Source of the DNA: Phoronis australis | Taxonomy: Eukaryota > Phoronida > Phoronidae | NCBI GenBank assembly: GCA_002633005.1 | Contig: NMRA01000114.1 | Span: forward strand, 120,724-184,723 | Direction: 5' to 3' | DNA length: 64,000 nt | Shown: positions 1-11,321 of the stretch, piece after piece | Numbering within the stretch: the first letter of the stretch is position 1 | Layout of the letters: each line of letters begins with the position of its first letter | Made by a program: the position numbers and the translations under genes | The notes under the pieces: model-generated | Told to the model about the DNA's origin: nothing | Seen by the model: the letters and a program-made list of their open reading frames with translations, nothing else | Databases searched by the model: none

Positions 1-1100
1 GCTGTAGTATATAATTACCCAATCCTTTTGTGCATAATGATAGAATAATTTCATCTTCAGCTATTGAATATTTGAGACAAGATGTATGTAATTGTTGGTT
101 CTAACTTTGGCAGGCATCATGAAATCCACTTTTACAACTGTGTGTAGAGCTGTGATACAAAGAGAATAAATTATTAGAAATTTGGGTTTCATTTCATGCA
201 GTGTAGTTTATTTATGCATGCCATGGTCACCCATGTTTTGTTTGAGCCCGAGTGTGAAACATCTGCGTCATGGGCGTGCATACCCTGAATCTCTCTACAT
301 AATGGTTGGAGGGCGTCCTTATTTAAACTCGGGGACTACATAATTTCTATGTTAGAAAATGGGTGTTTGAGGCACTACCAAACAAGGAAAAACTTTGCCT
401 TACATTGTTCCCTGCCCGGCCGAATCTCACCCACCCTAATCACCCACAGGACCGCGTGGAAATTAAATGTAGTTAGGAGGCTACCCTGTCGGATTGTTCT
501 AAAACCCGCAACCCGCACCCCACATAATCATATTAGGTCGCTGAATGACTTTCCCATAAGACTTGCCTACACGCGAACCTGCTCTGGCTTAAGTCTGGTC
601 ACAGAAAGTCACGGGCATAAGAACATGATCTGAAATAGCGTGTTATTGTTGTCCTGGAAGTAGTTCCGCGAGCGATTACCAATGGCTCTGTTCTACTAAA
701 CTTGGGGAGGTAGTACGTTAACATGAATGGACATACAATCCTGTAGTTTCACATTTTCATTATTTGCTTTCTGTTGTATACTCGTTTACATACATGTACT
801 GCATGTAACGTTTAGATACTATTAATTGTAGTTAACACTTTGTTTTTTTCAAACTGCTACTGAGGCAATTACAATATTCGTCGGTTCCTCGCACATTTGT
901 CACGTTGGTAGGTCTTTGATTTGATTTGGTCGCGTTTTTTTTCTCTTTTTGGATTTCAAACTCGCCGAATCGACTCTCTTAATTGCAAAAATGGAGAAAA
1001 GCCAGCCGAGCTTACGGCCAGACTCGTTGGTCCTGCAGGTCAGCACTTATTCTATGTTCAGATCCAGTCGAACTTGTGTTAACTGGGTCGAGGGGAGAGT
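1..1100. other. Spacer with no recognisable gene
   Basis: I find no convincing exon, RNA gene or transposon ends here. The one open frame of note (349-633, +) matches nothing I recognise and lacks splice or domain support. A TACATGTA octamer lies at 791-798. Confidence 0.5.
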
Positions 1101-1109
1101 TGGTCGAAG

Positions 1110-1195
1110 GCAGTGGCAGATTTAGGGGATCGAGCACGGGACCGTGGCCCCCTAAAATTCTTCCAGATTCCATTTGGCAGTGCGGTGTGTGAATG
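1110..1195 (+). repeat. Fragment of the GGCGGAT/TTTAGGGG MITE family
   Basis: The stretch begins with a degenerate GTGGCAGATTTAGGGG end and runs through CCCCCTAAAATTCTTCCAG and a CATTTGGCAGTGCGGTG segment. The same words in the same order occur in the complete copy at 17001-17162, so this is a left-end fragment. A smaller piece with the CAGTGCGGTGTGAATGTC word lies near 1745-1770. Confidence 0.7.
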
Positions 1196-1224
1196 TCTTA
1201 GTGACGGGTGAAGTGATCTTGGGA

Positions 1225-1420
1225 ACACAGAGCTGAGAGTCGTGTTTACAGATTTCCCTTCCCCCTACTAGTCAAGCTGCGTCAAGGGTCTTATCAATAA
1301 CTCTACAGTGTCGACGTTCGCAAAATATCAAAGGTCCACCGTAATAGAAATTCGAACCACCCCCCTGCGCAATGCTGGCTACGAGCCTGCCAGGCCCGTA
1401 GCCACTCTCTCTCTCCGCGG
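1225..1420 (+). repeat. Dispersed repeat R1, copy 1
   Basis: This copy shares the block GCAAAATATCAAAGGTCCA, with its flanking GTGTCGACG upstream and GCAATGCTGG-type words downstream, with copies at 3240-3515 and 57180-57345. The repeat is noncoding as far as I can see. Open frames across it are on both strands and are not conserved between copies. Confidence 0.75.
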
Positions 1421-1869
1421 AAAAGGTTCAGTCCCAGCCTTTCTGTTAAATACGGATACAGATGGACGACAAACTTGTTGCAGCTACTGGTACTACTCAC
1501 TACAATGATAACTGAGTTAGTAATAATTTTGAATTTGCTTCTGATTCAAAGCGCTTCACGTAATCATCGGACCGTCCCCGACCAACTTCGCCCGAGTCAC
1601 GGTGTTTGCGTAGATGACAGGATCGCCGTGCAGATGATTAGAAGAGACGGCTACATAGTAGGGTAACAAGGGAGTTTAGAAGTAAATGTCTATACGTGAC
1701 GTAGCTAAGTATACAGCTGGGAGCCAAAGAGCTCCCAAAAATTCACAGTGCGGTGTGAATGTCTTAAAATCGACCAAGAAACTAAAAAGCAGAAAATAGG
1801 TTTGTTACGTGATATTGCTTGCTGGCATAGCACGGTAAAGGGCAGGCGTTTTCAAATTCGGAATTAAGA

Positions 1870-2095
1870 GTGCTCGTTCAATACATGTGTGTTGCACCCA
1901 GCCTTCAAAATGGGGGGGCTCGAATTCCTGACGTTGTGGACCTTTTGCTAACAAAAGAGGGGGCGGACTAAAAAAAAAAACACTGTGAAGTGCGCGTTTG
2001 TGATTATTTAGTCCCATTTTCTTGCACTTTTTGTCTCTCTGGGGCGGACCTTCTTGCCCACNCCCCCCCCCCCCCCTGTTACGCGCATGTGTTGT
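1870..2095 (+). repeat. Poly-G/poly-C bounded repeat
   Basis: The unit starts in an AATGGGGGGGCTCGAA stretch and ends in a C tract (with an N at 2062) followed by GCGCATGTG. A diverged relative lies at about 42295-42520, with the same order of AATATGGGGGGTGCTC, GACCTTTTACTAA and GCGCGCATGTGC. This looks like a MITE or SINE-like family. The homopolymer probably caused the ambiguous base. Confidence 0.55.
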
Positions 2096-2099
2096 TCAT

Positions 2100-3235
2100 C
2101 CAGTTTCCACTTCGATTGTGGATTGGTGGATATGCGTGTCGGCAGTAAGTTAACTCAATAGGCAGTGCTCCGCTGTTGCTCAACTTAAACCAGAAATTAA
2201 CTGCAACCGTGTTCTCTTGCTCTGAGAAAACTCCGACGAGCATGCTCACATTTTTTTGAGAAAAGTAGATTTACTGGCCAATAAAAACTTTGGTCAATGA
2301 AGAAGGACTTCTCTTGTCAATAGTGTCAATGGTGCAGAGCCTCACAAACTTCATGCGAGCAACTAACTTGATGGAAAAAATTTCCAAGTTTAGATGCCGC
2401 TATTCCGAAGGTTTGCTACTCCGAATGTCCACTACTCCAAAGGTTCTTAATATATTGATTACATTATTAATGAGCTCAGTTCCAATCACTGCCAATCGTG
2501 ATTTTTAATCAAAATAACCATTCATTCTCAAGCAGGGACAACATCTGGGGCACGGGTCAAGGCTGTGGCGACCAACGGTTTTAAATTTAAAAAGACTGAA
2601 TGGGGCTCTCTGACTTCGTGGAGACTGGCACGGACAGGGTAGCTTCTTAACTACATTTCATTTCGACCTGGCCGTGAGCGTGGTTCCGGTGGGTAAGGTT
2701 CAGGCGCAGCAGCCCTAAACTTTTCAGTCGCGCTGTGAAATGATGCGACCTTGACATATGGCTTTGATGAATGTATCGTGGTTAACAATTCATCAATATT
2801 TCTACTTCATATTTTTTTAAAATGTAGTAACGTTCTCATTTTTCCGTGTTCGTATGACACGGGCAATCTTACGTGCGCATGAACTACCCGGGCGTTAATT
2901 GTTTTGGGTATAGGTACAACACTCAGTGTATCTAATAACCAAAGTATCATTCATTTTTGCATGTAAAAGTATAAAACTTTTATACTTTGACTTTCACATG
3001 AGTTGAAAAATTTAGATCTTTTCGTAGTAGTGAACCTTCGAAGAAGTGGCGGGGAGTAGTGGACTGTTCCCATTTCCGGCCAACGACGTAAGAAACTTTG
3101 AAACACGCAAAAATATACTAGGGAAAAAATTTCGTCAAGTCATTCTCCGACTAAATATTTCTGTCCCAGTAGGTATAATCCCTCATTTAAGCACGTCTGA
3201 TTTGAAAATTTGGTAGGAAGTAACGCGAGAACGGT
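2100..3235. other. Spacer with no recognisable gene
   Basis: Nothing with splice signals, domains or transposon ends was seen. There is a short palindromic stretch around 2965-2990 (AAAAGTATAAAACTTTTATAC). Confidence 0.45.
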
Positions 3236-3239
3236 TTGG

Positions 3240-3515
3240 ACCACATTACATCCGAATTTGAGTCCCGTTCTTTGCGAGCATCCTCATCTCTCGCTGGTAT
3301 TACTAATTCCGTCTCACAGAGTTGAGAGTCATCGTTGTATATAAAAAATTCCCTTCCTCCTAATTAAACTGCGTCAACTGAGGGCTTTAATGAAAACTCC
3401 ACAGTGAGTGTCGACATTTGCAAAATATCAAAGGTCCAACGTTCGAGAAAGTTCGAACTGCACCCGGCCCCAGTGCGCAATGTTGGACACGGGCCTGCCT
3501 TACACATAAATATCG
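3240..3515 (+). repeat. Dispersed repeat R1, copy 2
   Basis: It carries GAGTTGAGAGTC, AAACTGCGTCAA, GTGTCGACATTTGC and AAAATATCAAAGGTCCA in the same order as copies 1 (1225-1420) and 3 (56940-57345). It includes the upstream CATTACATCCGAATTTGAG block that copy 3 also has. Divergence between copies is substantial, so this is an old family. Confidence 0.75.
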
Positions 3516-4940
3516 GATGGACCCTAAATATCGGGACGTTGCATAAAATCTTACTTGGAGCACAACACACAAGCTGGAATTTGGCGACAAGGTGCCTGCG
3601 GCCATTTCTTGGCAAGTCAGCTTTCCGCTTCCGCCATGATATGGCGGTGTGGCGTGTGCGGAAACATGATGTCTGATATTTAGGTTCTCCCGGCGAAGGT
3701 TTGCTAGTTGTGTTTTTAGTCAGTCAGAAAATAAATGTGGCTTTCGATGACAAGATATAGTAACTGAATAATTCCGTTTAGTTAAGTCTTTGTTTCAGCA
3801 AAAAAATTACACTGCAATGAAATATAATGCAAAATGTGCCAAAACGTCCGATATTTAAATCGTTTGACTATATCAATCACTGCAATCGCCGCCACTTCGC
3901 TAATTTACTCTGGTAATTAGGCACCGGCGTGCGGAGTACTCCCTAAACACTCGCACTTCACTCGCGTGATTTTGCGTAGCCGTGCGTGGTCCCGTTTTTG
4001 TTTCTTGCGTTTACGGAACGCACGTCATTTATCGTCCGTAGGCCAACTTTAAAATGTCTAGTTACGTTTGAAATTTGAATAAGTTATGAAAGATGAATTT
4101 GCAACGAAATGAATGACGGAGAAAAGGGAAATTACAATTGGCATTTAATTACAATGAATACCCGCTTGGATCGACTCGTCACGGTTATTCTGCGAGTCCA
4201 GACAGCTTATTTCCATATTGCAATTCCTTACAGAACTCGTCTTATCAGGGAAGGATAATTGAGCGCGTACTTTTTCCTGATCGAAGGCTGAAATATACTT
4301 TATTTCCACGTGTGTAAATTCAGTCATAGTGAGCTGATTTTTATTATTCGAGCACCGATACGTGTATATGTATATGTATAATAATTAATTGTGTGTAGTT
4401 TTTCAAAAAGTCGTTATATACTTCGGTAGGCAGAATTGTTCATTACAGTTTATGACCTTGCTTTCAACGCTCAGTTTATTCTGTGCCTGTGAAGATGAAT
4501 TATTATAGTTGGGAGATTTTAACCCGGCAACTCTGGATTTCAAAAAATCTATGTAGATGACAAACCCATGTAATTATAATGCCAAAGTGAATTCCGCGGG
4601 TAATTTTCAGTAAATCAATTTGAAATAGGGGTCGAGTGTCACAAGGAAAAAACAAGGGATATTATATACAATCAACCAGTATAGTAGGTCTAGTTTGTGT
4701 TCGCTGACTGATTTCTAATTAAAAGTGCTTGTTGGATGACATGTCAAGCTCTCGGTGAAAACGGCGATTGTTGACTTCGGGCATCTTGATGAAAAACTCA
4801 GTGTCGACAATTTGTAAGAATTTATAAATTTTAGACGAAAGGACGCCGAGCATAGACCGTCACCGTGTCTGGCGAGGATCGACTAACGCAACAGAGGCAG
4901 GTGAGATCTTGGTGAGCTCACAAATGGTCAACTATACAAT
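3516..4940. other. Spacer with no recognisable gene
   Basis: AT-rich sequence in which I see no exon, RNA gene or element ends. The open frame at 4145-4327 (-) has no recognisable domain. Confidence 0.45.
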
Positions 4941-4943
4941 ATC

Positions 4944-4960
4944 GGGTGTCCCAAAAACTG
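4944..4960 (+). repeat. Candidate mariner-type terminal repeat
   Basis: GGGTGTCCCAAAAACTG resembles the GGGTGTCCCAAAA type of end common in IS630/Tc1/mariner relatives. It lies just beyond the 3' end of the transposase remnant at 5158-5840 (-), which is where such an end belongs. I did not find a matching inverted copy on the other side, so the element is probably truncated there. Confidence 0.5.
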
Positions 4961-5157
4961 AGTAAGCCAAATTTCGACAAGTATTTTCTTAGCAACGATT
5001 AACCATATTTTTCAAATTTCCACTGTTGAACTTTAGGATATCATCAACAAATGTACAAAATATGAATGAGATCTGTGTCCAGTTGTGTGAGTACTGTCAA
5101 ATTCAAAACACCATGTCGAAAATATAATATCAAAGGGAAGCTCAATTATTTCTATGC

Positions 5158-5840
5158 TCAGTGTGGCCAGCTTCTTCCTACACGACTAAACGGAGTTGTT
5201 TCTTCCACTAAACCAGAAACGCTTTTCCGTATTTCTTCCATCGAGATTTCCTCCCATGACATAATTATCCTGCCTTTCAACTCCTGCTTAGTCAATTTGT
5301 TTCTCATTCTCCGGTAAATTTTCTCCTTCAGACAGCCACGTGTGTCATAGTCCATTGGACTGTAGTCAAAACTGAGCGGAGGCCACTCGTCCTTTTTGAT
5401 GAATTTTGGTGTGGCCTCCTCCAGATGAGCCTGGGTTATCTTTCTCGTGAGTGAAGGAGCCCCATGTTGTTGAAATACGTAATTGTTTCCAGGAAAGAGT
5501 CGACTGCAATACAGAGAAGATTTTCATCCAATAACGGCATGTAGCGTTGGCTGTTAACTTTGGCTCTATCAGTGTCAATAAAACGAATATTTGTTTTCCT
5601 TCCCAAGATACTCTAGCGGAAACCAATACTTGTTAGGAAAATCTGAAAGTCTCACGATAGAGTCGTGAAGGCTGAATTTCTCGTTTTTGTTTCTCATAAA
5701 CACGATTGTTTTGGCGATTTTTAGCGATTTCTATGGTAAAGTCTTTTTCATTAGTAAAAATAATTCTTTTCACATCAGTGGCTGAATAGTGGTCATGCAA
5801 GTAGCGGCATCGAGTTTTTCTTCCCTTCTAACGTTTTAGT
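5158..5840 (-). pseudogene. Mariner/IS630-type DDE/D transposase remnant
   Basis: Read on the minus strand, the segment shows the family landmarks in order. First comes FTNEKDF near 5750, where active members have (T)DEKDF. Then come VSWEGK and a RYMPLLDENLL-like stretch, then QQHGAPSLT at about 5464-5472, where the family has QQDGAP-HT. The last is KDEWPPLSFDYSPMDY followed by LKEKIYRRMRNK, the conserved region around the third catalytic Asp. The first Asp reads Asn and the second reads His. The C-terminal part is open in one frame to a stop at 5158, while the N-terminal part needs frame changes. Known family members cut and paste DNA at TA sites. This copy should be inactive. Confidence 0.85.
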
Positions 5841-6039
5841 CTCTCCGTGATACCCACATTCTTTTGGTCGAAGGGTTTGAACTCTAGTTTTTTTGCCATT
5901 GTTTGCACATAAAACTTGCTCACTTGTAAATTCCTTGGGACTTCTCTCAGAGATATGTGATTCCCGGGTTGTCCTCCGGGTACTGAATCAGTTCCTCAAC
6001 ACGATACTCGTTTTCTTTCGAACATGCAGTCCGGCTGGG

Positions 6040-6325
6040 GCATCCCACTACAGGCCCGTAGCCAACATCAAGCGGGGGTGGGGGTGGTTCGAATTTCTAG
6101 AACGAAATTTGTAATACGAGAAATCAGGCTGCCGTAAAGGTTGCTTGCAAAGAGCGTAGCTCAAATTCGGGTGTAATGTGGCCCAGAAAGTATCGTGGGC
6201 CGTACGGGTGAAAGCGTCGCGCGTAATTGCGACGGGACTTCGCTCGTATTTTATGACCGAAATCGTTATATCCAATGAGAAATTGCTTTGTTGGTTACGT
6301 GAGCTCTGAAGCAGTTGGCCAAACA
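6040..6325 (-). repeat. Dispersed repeat R1/R2-related, reverse copy
   Basis: The block with ACTTCGCTCGTATTTTATG, CCGAAATCGTTATATCCAAT and AGCTCTGAAGCAGTTG is the reverse complement of sequence at 56945-57030. The first of these words also recurs at 54660-54870 on the + strand. It is a noncoding dispersed repeat. Confidence 0.65.
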
Positions 6326-6471
6326 ACATACTACGATATTCTCAACCATTTGGAATTTGGTAAGGATTTGATATCACAACCTACATATGAACAACATACA
6401 TTTCCAACGCTTCTGCAATGAATTCACTGTCATCACTTTCATTAATTGTCATCATTAATTATCATTATCCA

Positions 6472-7479
6472 GTGGCGGATCTAGGATATCACAAGGGGGG
6501 GGGCCCAACATTTTGTCCGGTTAGAAGCATTTGCGCAAACTGAACCACGAATGTAGATGCGCATAGCACCGAATGGGGGGAGGTCGGGAGGGGGCAAACC
6601 CCCCTCCCGCCGAGGAAATTTTTCTGTTTTTACCTCTAAAAATCGAGCATTTTCCTTGATTCCTGAAGTATTATCCAAGAAAAAAGGCAAAAAAAAAACC
6701 AGAGAACGTGTCAAACAGGAAAAGTGCAAGGAACCAGAGACTCGAACTCACAACCTGGCGAATAGAGCGCGCGTGGTTTACCACTACACCACCACGATTT
6801 AACTACTACTTCTATACCTACTTGTTTACGGTCCACAGCGTTTGCGCGCGAAACCTACTTCTTTTTGTAATGCTTATTACACGTTTTATATTTTGTGCCA
6901 TCAATTCTTAACAAATTTGTCGTATTTGAAATAGTCTTCAAATGCCCAAAAGACCAAATCCATTTTTCGTGTTGGCAATAATGACGGGATTGCTTTGGAA
7001 ACCGTCTTAAGATAAGGTTTGACAAAGAGAGTATTGCGAGTTTCTGAGTGATTCACTAAGGCTTCGATTAAAATTCACATCTTACCAGCAGCTTCTGTTT
7101 TTTCATCGTCACTCAGGTTCCATTTTCTTTAAAAAATGAAGTAAATTTTCTTCATTGCACAGTGGAGCAGACGACGGAAACGGAGTCGTAGTGCGCAGCG
7201 CCGCTGCCGGTCGCCTAGGATATCGCGGGAGATTCTATACTTAGCCATAGTTCCGTTACGAACGCGCCGTGTTCCGAATTTGACACTTGAAATTGGATTT
7301 GAGCCCCCCCCCAACACTAAAACTGCACACATTTAAATCTTTTTTCATCCGTATAATTTTAATTACCGGGGTTAATTAATAAACTCACCATTTCCCTACG
7401 CTCTTACTGTTTTATTTTTTTTGCCGCAGCCAAGGGGGGGGGCCCGGGCCCCCTGGGCCCCCCCCTAAATCCGCCTATG
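6472..7479 (+). mobile_element. 1-kb non-autonomous inverted-repeat element with TSD
   Basis: The left end GTGGCGGATCTAGG and right end CCTAAATCCGCCTATG are inverted versions of each other, each next to a G/C homopolymer. The element is flanked by the direct repeat TTATCCA at 6465-6471 and 7480-7486, so both boundaries are fixed. A 7- to 8-bp duplication suggests a hAT-like integration mechanism, though no transposase is present. It contains a tRNA-like segment (6722-6793, -). Its right half (about 6790-7225) recurs at 11606-11944 and 12422-12850. Confidence 0.8.
6722..6793 (-). repeat. tRNA-derived SINE head (tRNA-like)
   Basis: On the minus strand GGTGTAGTGGTAAACCA resembles a Pol III A box and GTGAGTTCGAGTCTC a B box, at tRNA-like spacing. 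The anticodon arm is poor and the sequence lies inside a repeated element, so a functional tRNA gene is unlikely. Related heads are at 18140-18235 (-) and 52735-52800 (+). Confidence 0.6.
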
Positions 7480-7489
7480 TTATCCACAT

Positions 7490-9620
7490 TGCAGTTCATC
7501 GTCATCTGTCACATGGAACGACACACCATGCAGTACTGACATCCACGTGCATGATAAAATGTCAACATTTTACATTAGGCTACACATTAATTTTTTAACA
7601 ACACAACGCACACTTTCTAGGTTTCTTCATCCACTCCATCATTTATATCCTCATTATTGTCATCAAAATTTGTTTCTTGAGATCTCGTCTTCACACAATT
7701 TGGACAGTTACACAAATTAGGACATGGCATGCCAGACTTCAAACACTTTTGTACTACAATCACCCTTTTTACACTTGCAATTAACATTTTCATGACATTT
7801 CCTGGGGTGCTAAAGGCAGTGGAACTTCAGACTACCCGGTTCCAAAAGTCACCCGTTATCAACTGGAGGTGGTGCACTGACATGCTGTTGCAAGGCTCGT
7901 TTATGGTACACTGGTAGTTTGTTCGTATGGCATGTAACAGCGAACAATCATTTTAGGAGACACAGATGATCCCATCACAGATTTCAACCTGGATACATGT
8001 ATGTGGTAACGTGCTGTGTTAACTGTTGATGACGAGTCGCGGTACAGCTTGCATACACACGGTTCAAAGTCCTTCATGAGTTGACCTGGAAACACAAATG
8101 TTGAGCCCAACTTTAATGACAAAGTTTAAAAAATATCTCTGCAACCCTGCTCCCTACGGGAATAAAAACTTTTTGTCAACCTGAATACCGTATCATCTAA
8201 ACTCTTCAGCCTTGTTACAGTAATCCTTATTTATTACTGAAACACATAACCAAATGCTCTTCACTTTAGCACACAGTATGGTCGACAAGTGAAATATTAT
8301 TTTGTCGACGTGGTCAGCAAAAGTAAGCATTAAGAGAAATGAGCATCATTACTAGCATTGATTGTACTGTGCAGCTGCCTTCAAACAATTTAAGACATAG
8401 AATTTATTTTGTAGGTCAGCCTTTGAAAATAGAGGAATGGTACTTTTGGCAATAGTTTTTGTGTGAAATTGAAAAGCGTTTTATTTATCGTAGACCTAAA
8501 ATTTCTTTTGACGCTTCCTGTGTTAGGAAACTGAAAGAGTAAAAATTTCCTACGCTAAAAACTCTCCAATTCAAGAATCTCCAAAATGTGAGACACGGAA
8601 ATCTGAGCAACGTTTGAATTTTCAAGATAATGAATTACAGAACACGGGCAATATTTGCATTTTTATATTTCTCAAATTCCAAACACAGCTCACGTGTTTA
8701 CATAAAAGGGTCAGAAAATAGGCTTGGAAGTTATAAAAAGCAGTGCTGATCACTCATATGTACGTAAAAACTATTGGCAGTATCTTTGGACGGCTAATTC
8801 TTTAAATGTAACAAGCAAACTAATTCATTGACTTTGATTTGTGGCAAATGATACACTGAAGTGGCAACGCATATACATTTCTTTGAGCACTGTTAAATCA
8901 AAGATTTTATAGTTACCTGGATATAGTATCTATGGGTAAATGGAACTGACGGTATCGTTCATTCATCAGCCAAGTCTTTTTCTTTTTTAAGAGCTCTTTT
9001 AATTTTTGTTACATCCGTAAAGTTTCTGTAACGCTGCTTGAGATAGAAGAGCTCTGTTTTTCCACAAAAACTTAAAAAACTTCTCAGCACTAATACTTTT
9101 CTTGCACTCAATGTTGATCCATTTGTTTGCAGTAGCATTCGTTCACGTAATGTCTGAAAATTCCAGGACGTCAGAACTTTGAGCAGAATGTGGGACATGA
9201 ATGTCAGTCTATTGTGAATTCTCTTACTCGTTCAATAATTCACGTTATCAGCAGTGTACTAGCTGGCCCAAAACTGCTGCTTGCGGAAGCACAAAATGAT
9301 TCAAGAACACGCCAAGAATTGCATGCATGTCAGTATGATGACACTTGCCACTTGACTCAAACAGAATCTTTGCTTGACGTGGCTTTTCTCAATTCCTTGC
9401 TGCTGCCTGCAAGTTTATGAGCCTCGACCCTTGGTAATTGCCATATTACTTGCACACCCATCCAAGAATTAACACTTTTCAATGTAGACAGTAGCTGTAA
9501 ACAAGTTAGCCAATCCAACAGGATAACATAAGTTGGCTGTCCTCTGATGAATGCTGTCATGAAGCAGATAACTTGGGAATGGGAACAGTACGGACACAAT
9601 ATATTATTTTCGCGGCATTT
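7490..9620 (-). pseudogene. Decayed transposon ORF with cysteine-rich (CXC-type) tail
   Basis: On the minus strand the open pieces at 9357-9599 and 8959-9198 are followed by one at 7901-8122 containing EPCVCKLYRDSSSTVNTARY. Downstream comes a segment around 7850-7910 reading KRALQQHVSAPPPVDNG with stops where Trp is expected. The 3' end has CKCKKGDC, then (after a one-base frame change) CPNLCNCPNC and an acidic tail near 7630. The same order of a GHGW-like block, a CKCKK block and a CxxCxCxxC block occurs at 21155-21424 (-). The tail resembles tesmin/TSO1-like CXC domains. I infer a transposon-encoded protein from its repetition in the window. Confidence 0.65.
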
Positions 9621-10059
9621 GACAACATATTAGTGGAGGCTATTTTTCCAACTTTTTAGTGTATTCTGAGTGTTGCTCCCATGGTCACAATTTTGGTTGC
9701 TCCCCTGACCATTCACAACATATGCTGAGGTGGTGTATAAGTGAGAATATTTAGTTGTACCCAACTATTCCCAACTTAACCCAACTTATCTTGCCATCAC
9801 CACTAATGCAAGCCTGTTGCTGACATCATGATAAAGGAGCATGCCACCCAAAAAAAATCAATTTTGTATCAATTTAGGTCGAGTAGTTCTACTCGATAAA
9901 GGCACGTTCGGTTGCGTTACCTGACACCTGAAGGCAGACGAAGGTGTTGAAATTATCCAATGACGTCATTGGTTTCACACGCAGTCTGTTCAGCAGTTCA
10001 AAACACGGGTTACTGGTGTCAGCTTTTCGCTTCAATCCATTGTTTTTAAACGATAAGTC

Positions 10060-10302
10060 ATGAAACTACGATGTAAAACCCTTAAAAATACACCGAGTTC
10101 TTATAAAAACGTGTTATTTTATTTTGCTGTTACGCATTTATTGGTATTTGGACACACCGTAGCCTACAACGTTCGGCAGGCCAATTTACCAAGGTCCGTA
10201 GCAGGAGTTTGGGTTCTGTTCGGAGATAAATTCGAAGTATTTTTCCCTGAAATACAGACAGGAGAACCTAGATCTGTGTTGTTTAGACTTGTGATTTTTT
10301 GA
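10060..10302 (+). other. Open frame conserved between the two THAP elements
   Basis: This 80-codon frame and the frame at 62433-62621 share LVFGHTVAY, NLPRS, AGVW, FGDKF, EIQTGE and RSVLF at matching positions and end at the same place (LVIF then stop). It matches no domain I recognise. With only two related copies, the similarity may simply reflect recent common ancestry of the elements rather than coding constraint. Confidence 0.3.
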
Positions 10303-10994
10303 GTTCTAGACACACAAAACGCTTGTAATCCCGGCCAGTGGCTCGGAACCCGATCAGGCCCGTCGCGGCCGAACTGACTCGTTATCTCGGCCAGTGGCTT
10401 GGAACCCGATCAGGCCTGTCGCGGCCGGACTGAAGACATCACGAACATAAACCAGTCAAAGTTGGAAACTAAACTTCCAATCAAGAAAATACCATACTAG
10501 TGAGCCAAAGAAGTAATGTGCACGTGATTATTTTGGTGAATTAGCCATCTACATGTACTTACTCGTCGGGAGCCGCGAATTCAGAATTCCCTGGCCACAG
10601 AACCGTCAGGGCAGAAGCTGTACTTTGACAATCATTATTTGAATAATGTATACGTAAATAAAGATTCCCCTAACATCTGGCCGTGGGATAGAAAATCGAG
10701 CTATATAGTTTCTGTCAGCAAACACTGAATGAGCATGCGCTCACACAGCCTCGGTGGCCGGTCAATTAGTTTTACTGCATCCAAAGCCGGTAACGCACTG
10801 ATTTATTCATTGCTGGCTTCTCAAATCATTTGCACTCACGAACATTCCAAAGGCATTACAAATTGCATCTAATGAGAGAGACTTTGTTTCAGTTTTATAT
10901 AAGTATTGGTTAGGCTGAGAATAATTCTTTTGAAATACAATGCTCAGTAATAAATGTCCACATGGCAACTCGCAACCCCGACTTAGACGAGAGC

Positions 10995-11321
10995 TCAACC
11001 GACGAAGTTTTTGCAGGCTATCAGTTCGAACGGAATGCAGTGATGAAGAAATACTAGAGAGGCGCCGTGAACAAGCTCAGGCAACGGAACGTATGGATGG
11101 TTATTTGGTAAGCCGGCATTCGTCAGACTCACTGTCGACGACTGCAGGCCACAGACACGGAGATATTTCACAGCCTCATACTTGCTATTTACAGCGTACT
11201 TTTCATTCTTCACAACCGCGAGCCACTTCCTAAGCATTTCGGACTCTCGAGGAAGTCGAAAAAACGATATACCTGCTTTCCTCGCAGCGGGAGTGATGCA
11301 CTGCAACATAGCGGCATTCAC
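10995..11321 (-). pseudogene. THAP-domain fragment, copy 1
   Basis: The 108-codon minus-strand frame has the THAP core AGISFFRLPRE followed by MLRKWLAVVKN, including the conserved Trp, at about residues 15-40. THAP zinc fingers use C-x(2-4)-C and C-x2-H. Here the second Cys of the first pair is missing, because the residues after QCITPA are deleted relative to copy 2. The C-x2-H pair is also destroyed (VCGLQSS). The zinc site cannot form, so this is a relic. The same start is repeated after the gap at 12115. Confidence 0.75.

Noticed and set aside
6722-6793. Functional tRNA gene
   Set aside because: Pol III box-like sequences are present but the anticodon arm does not pair and the segment is part of a repeated element.
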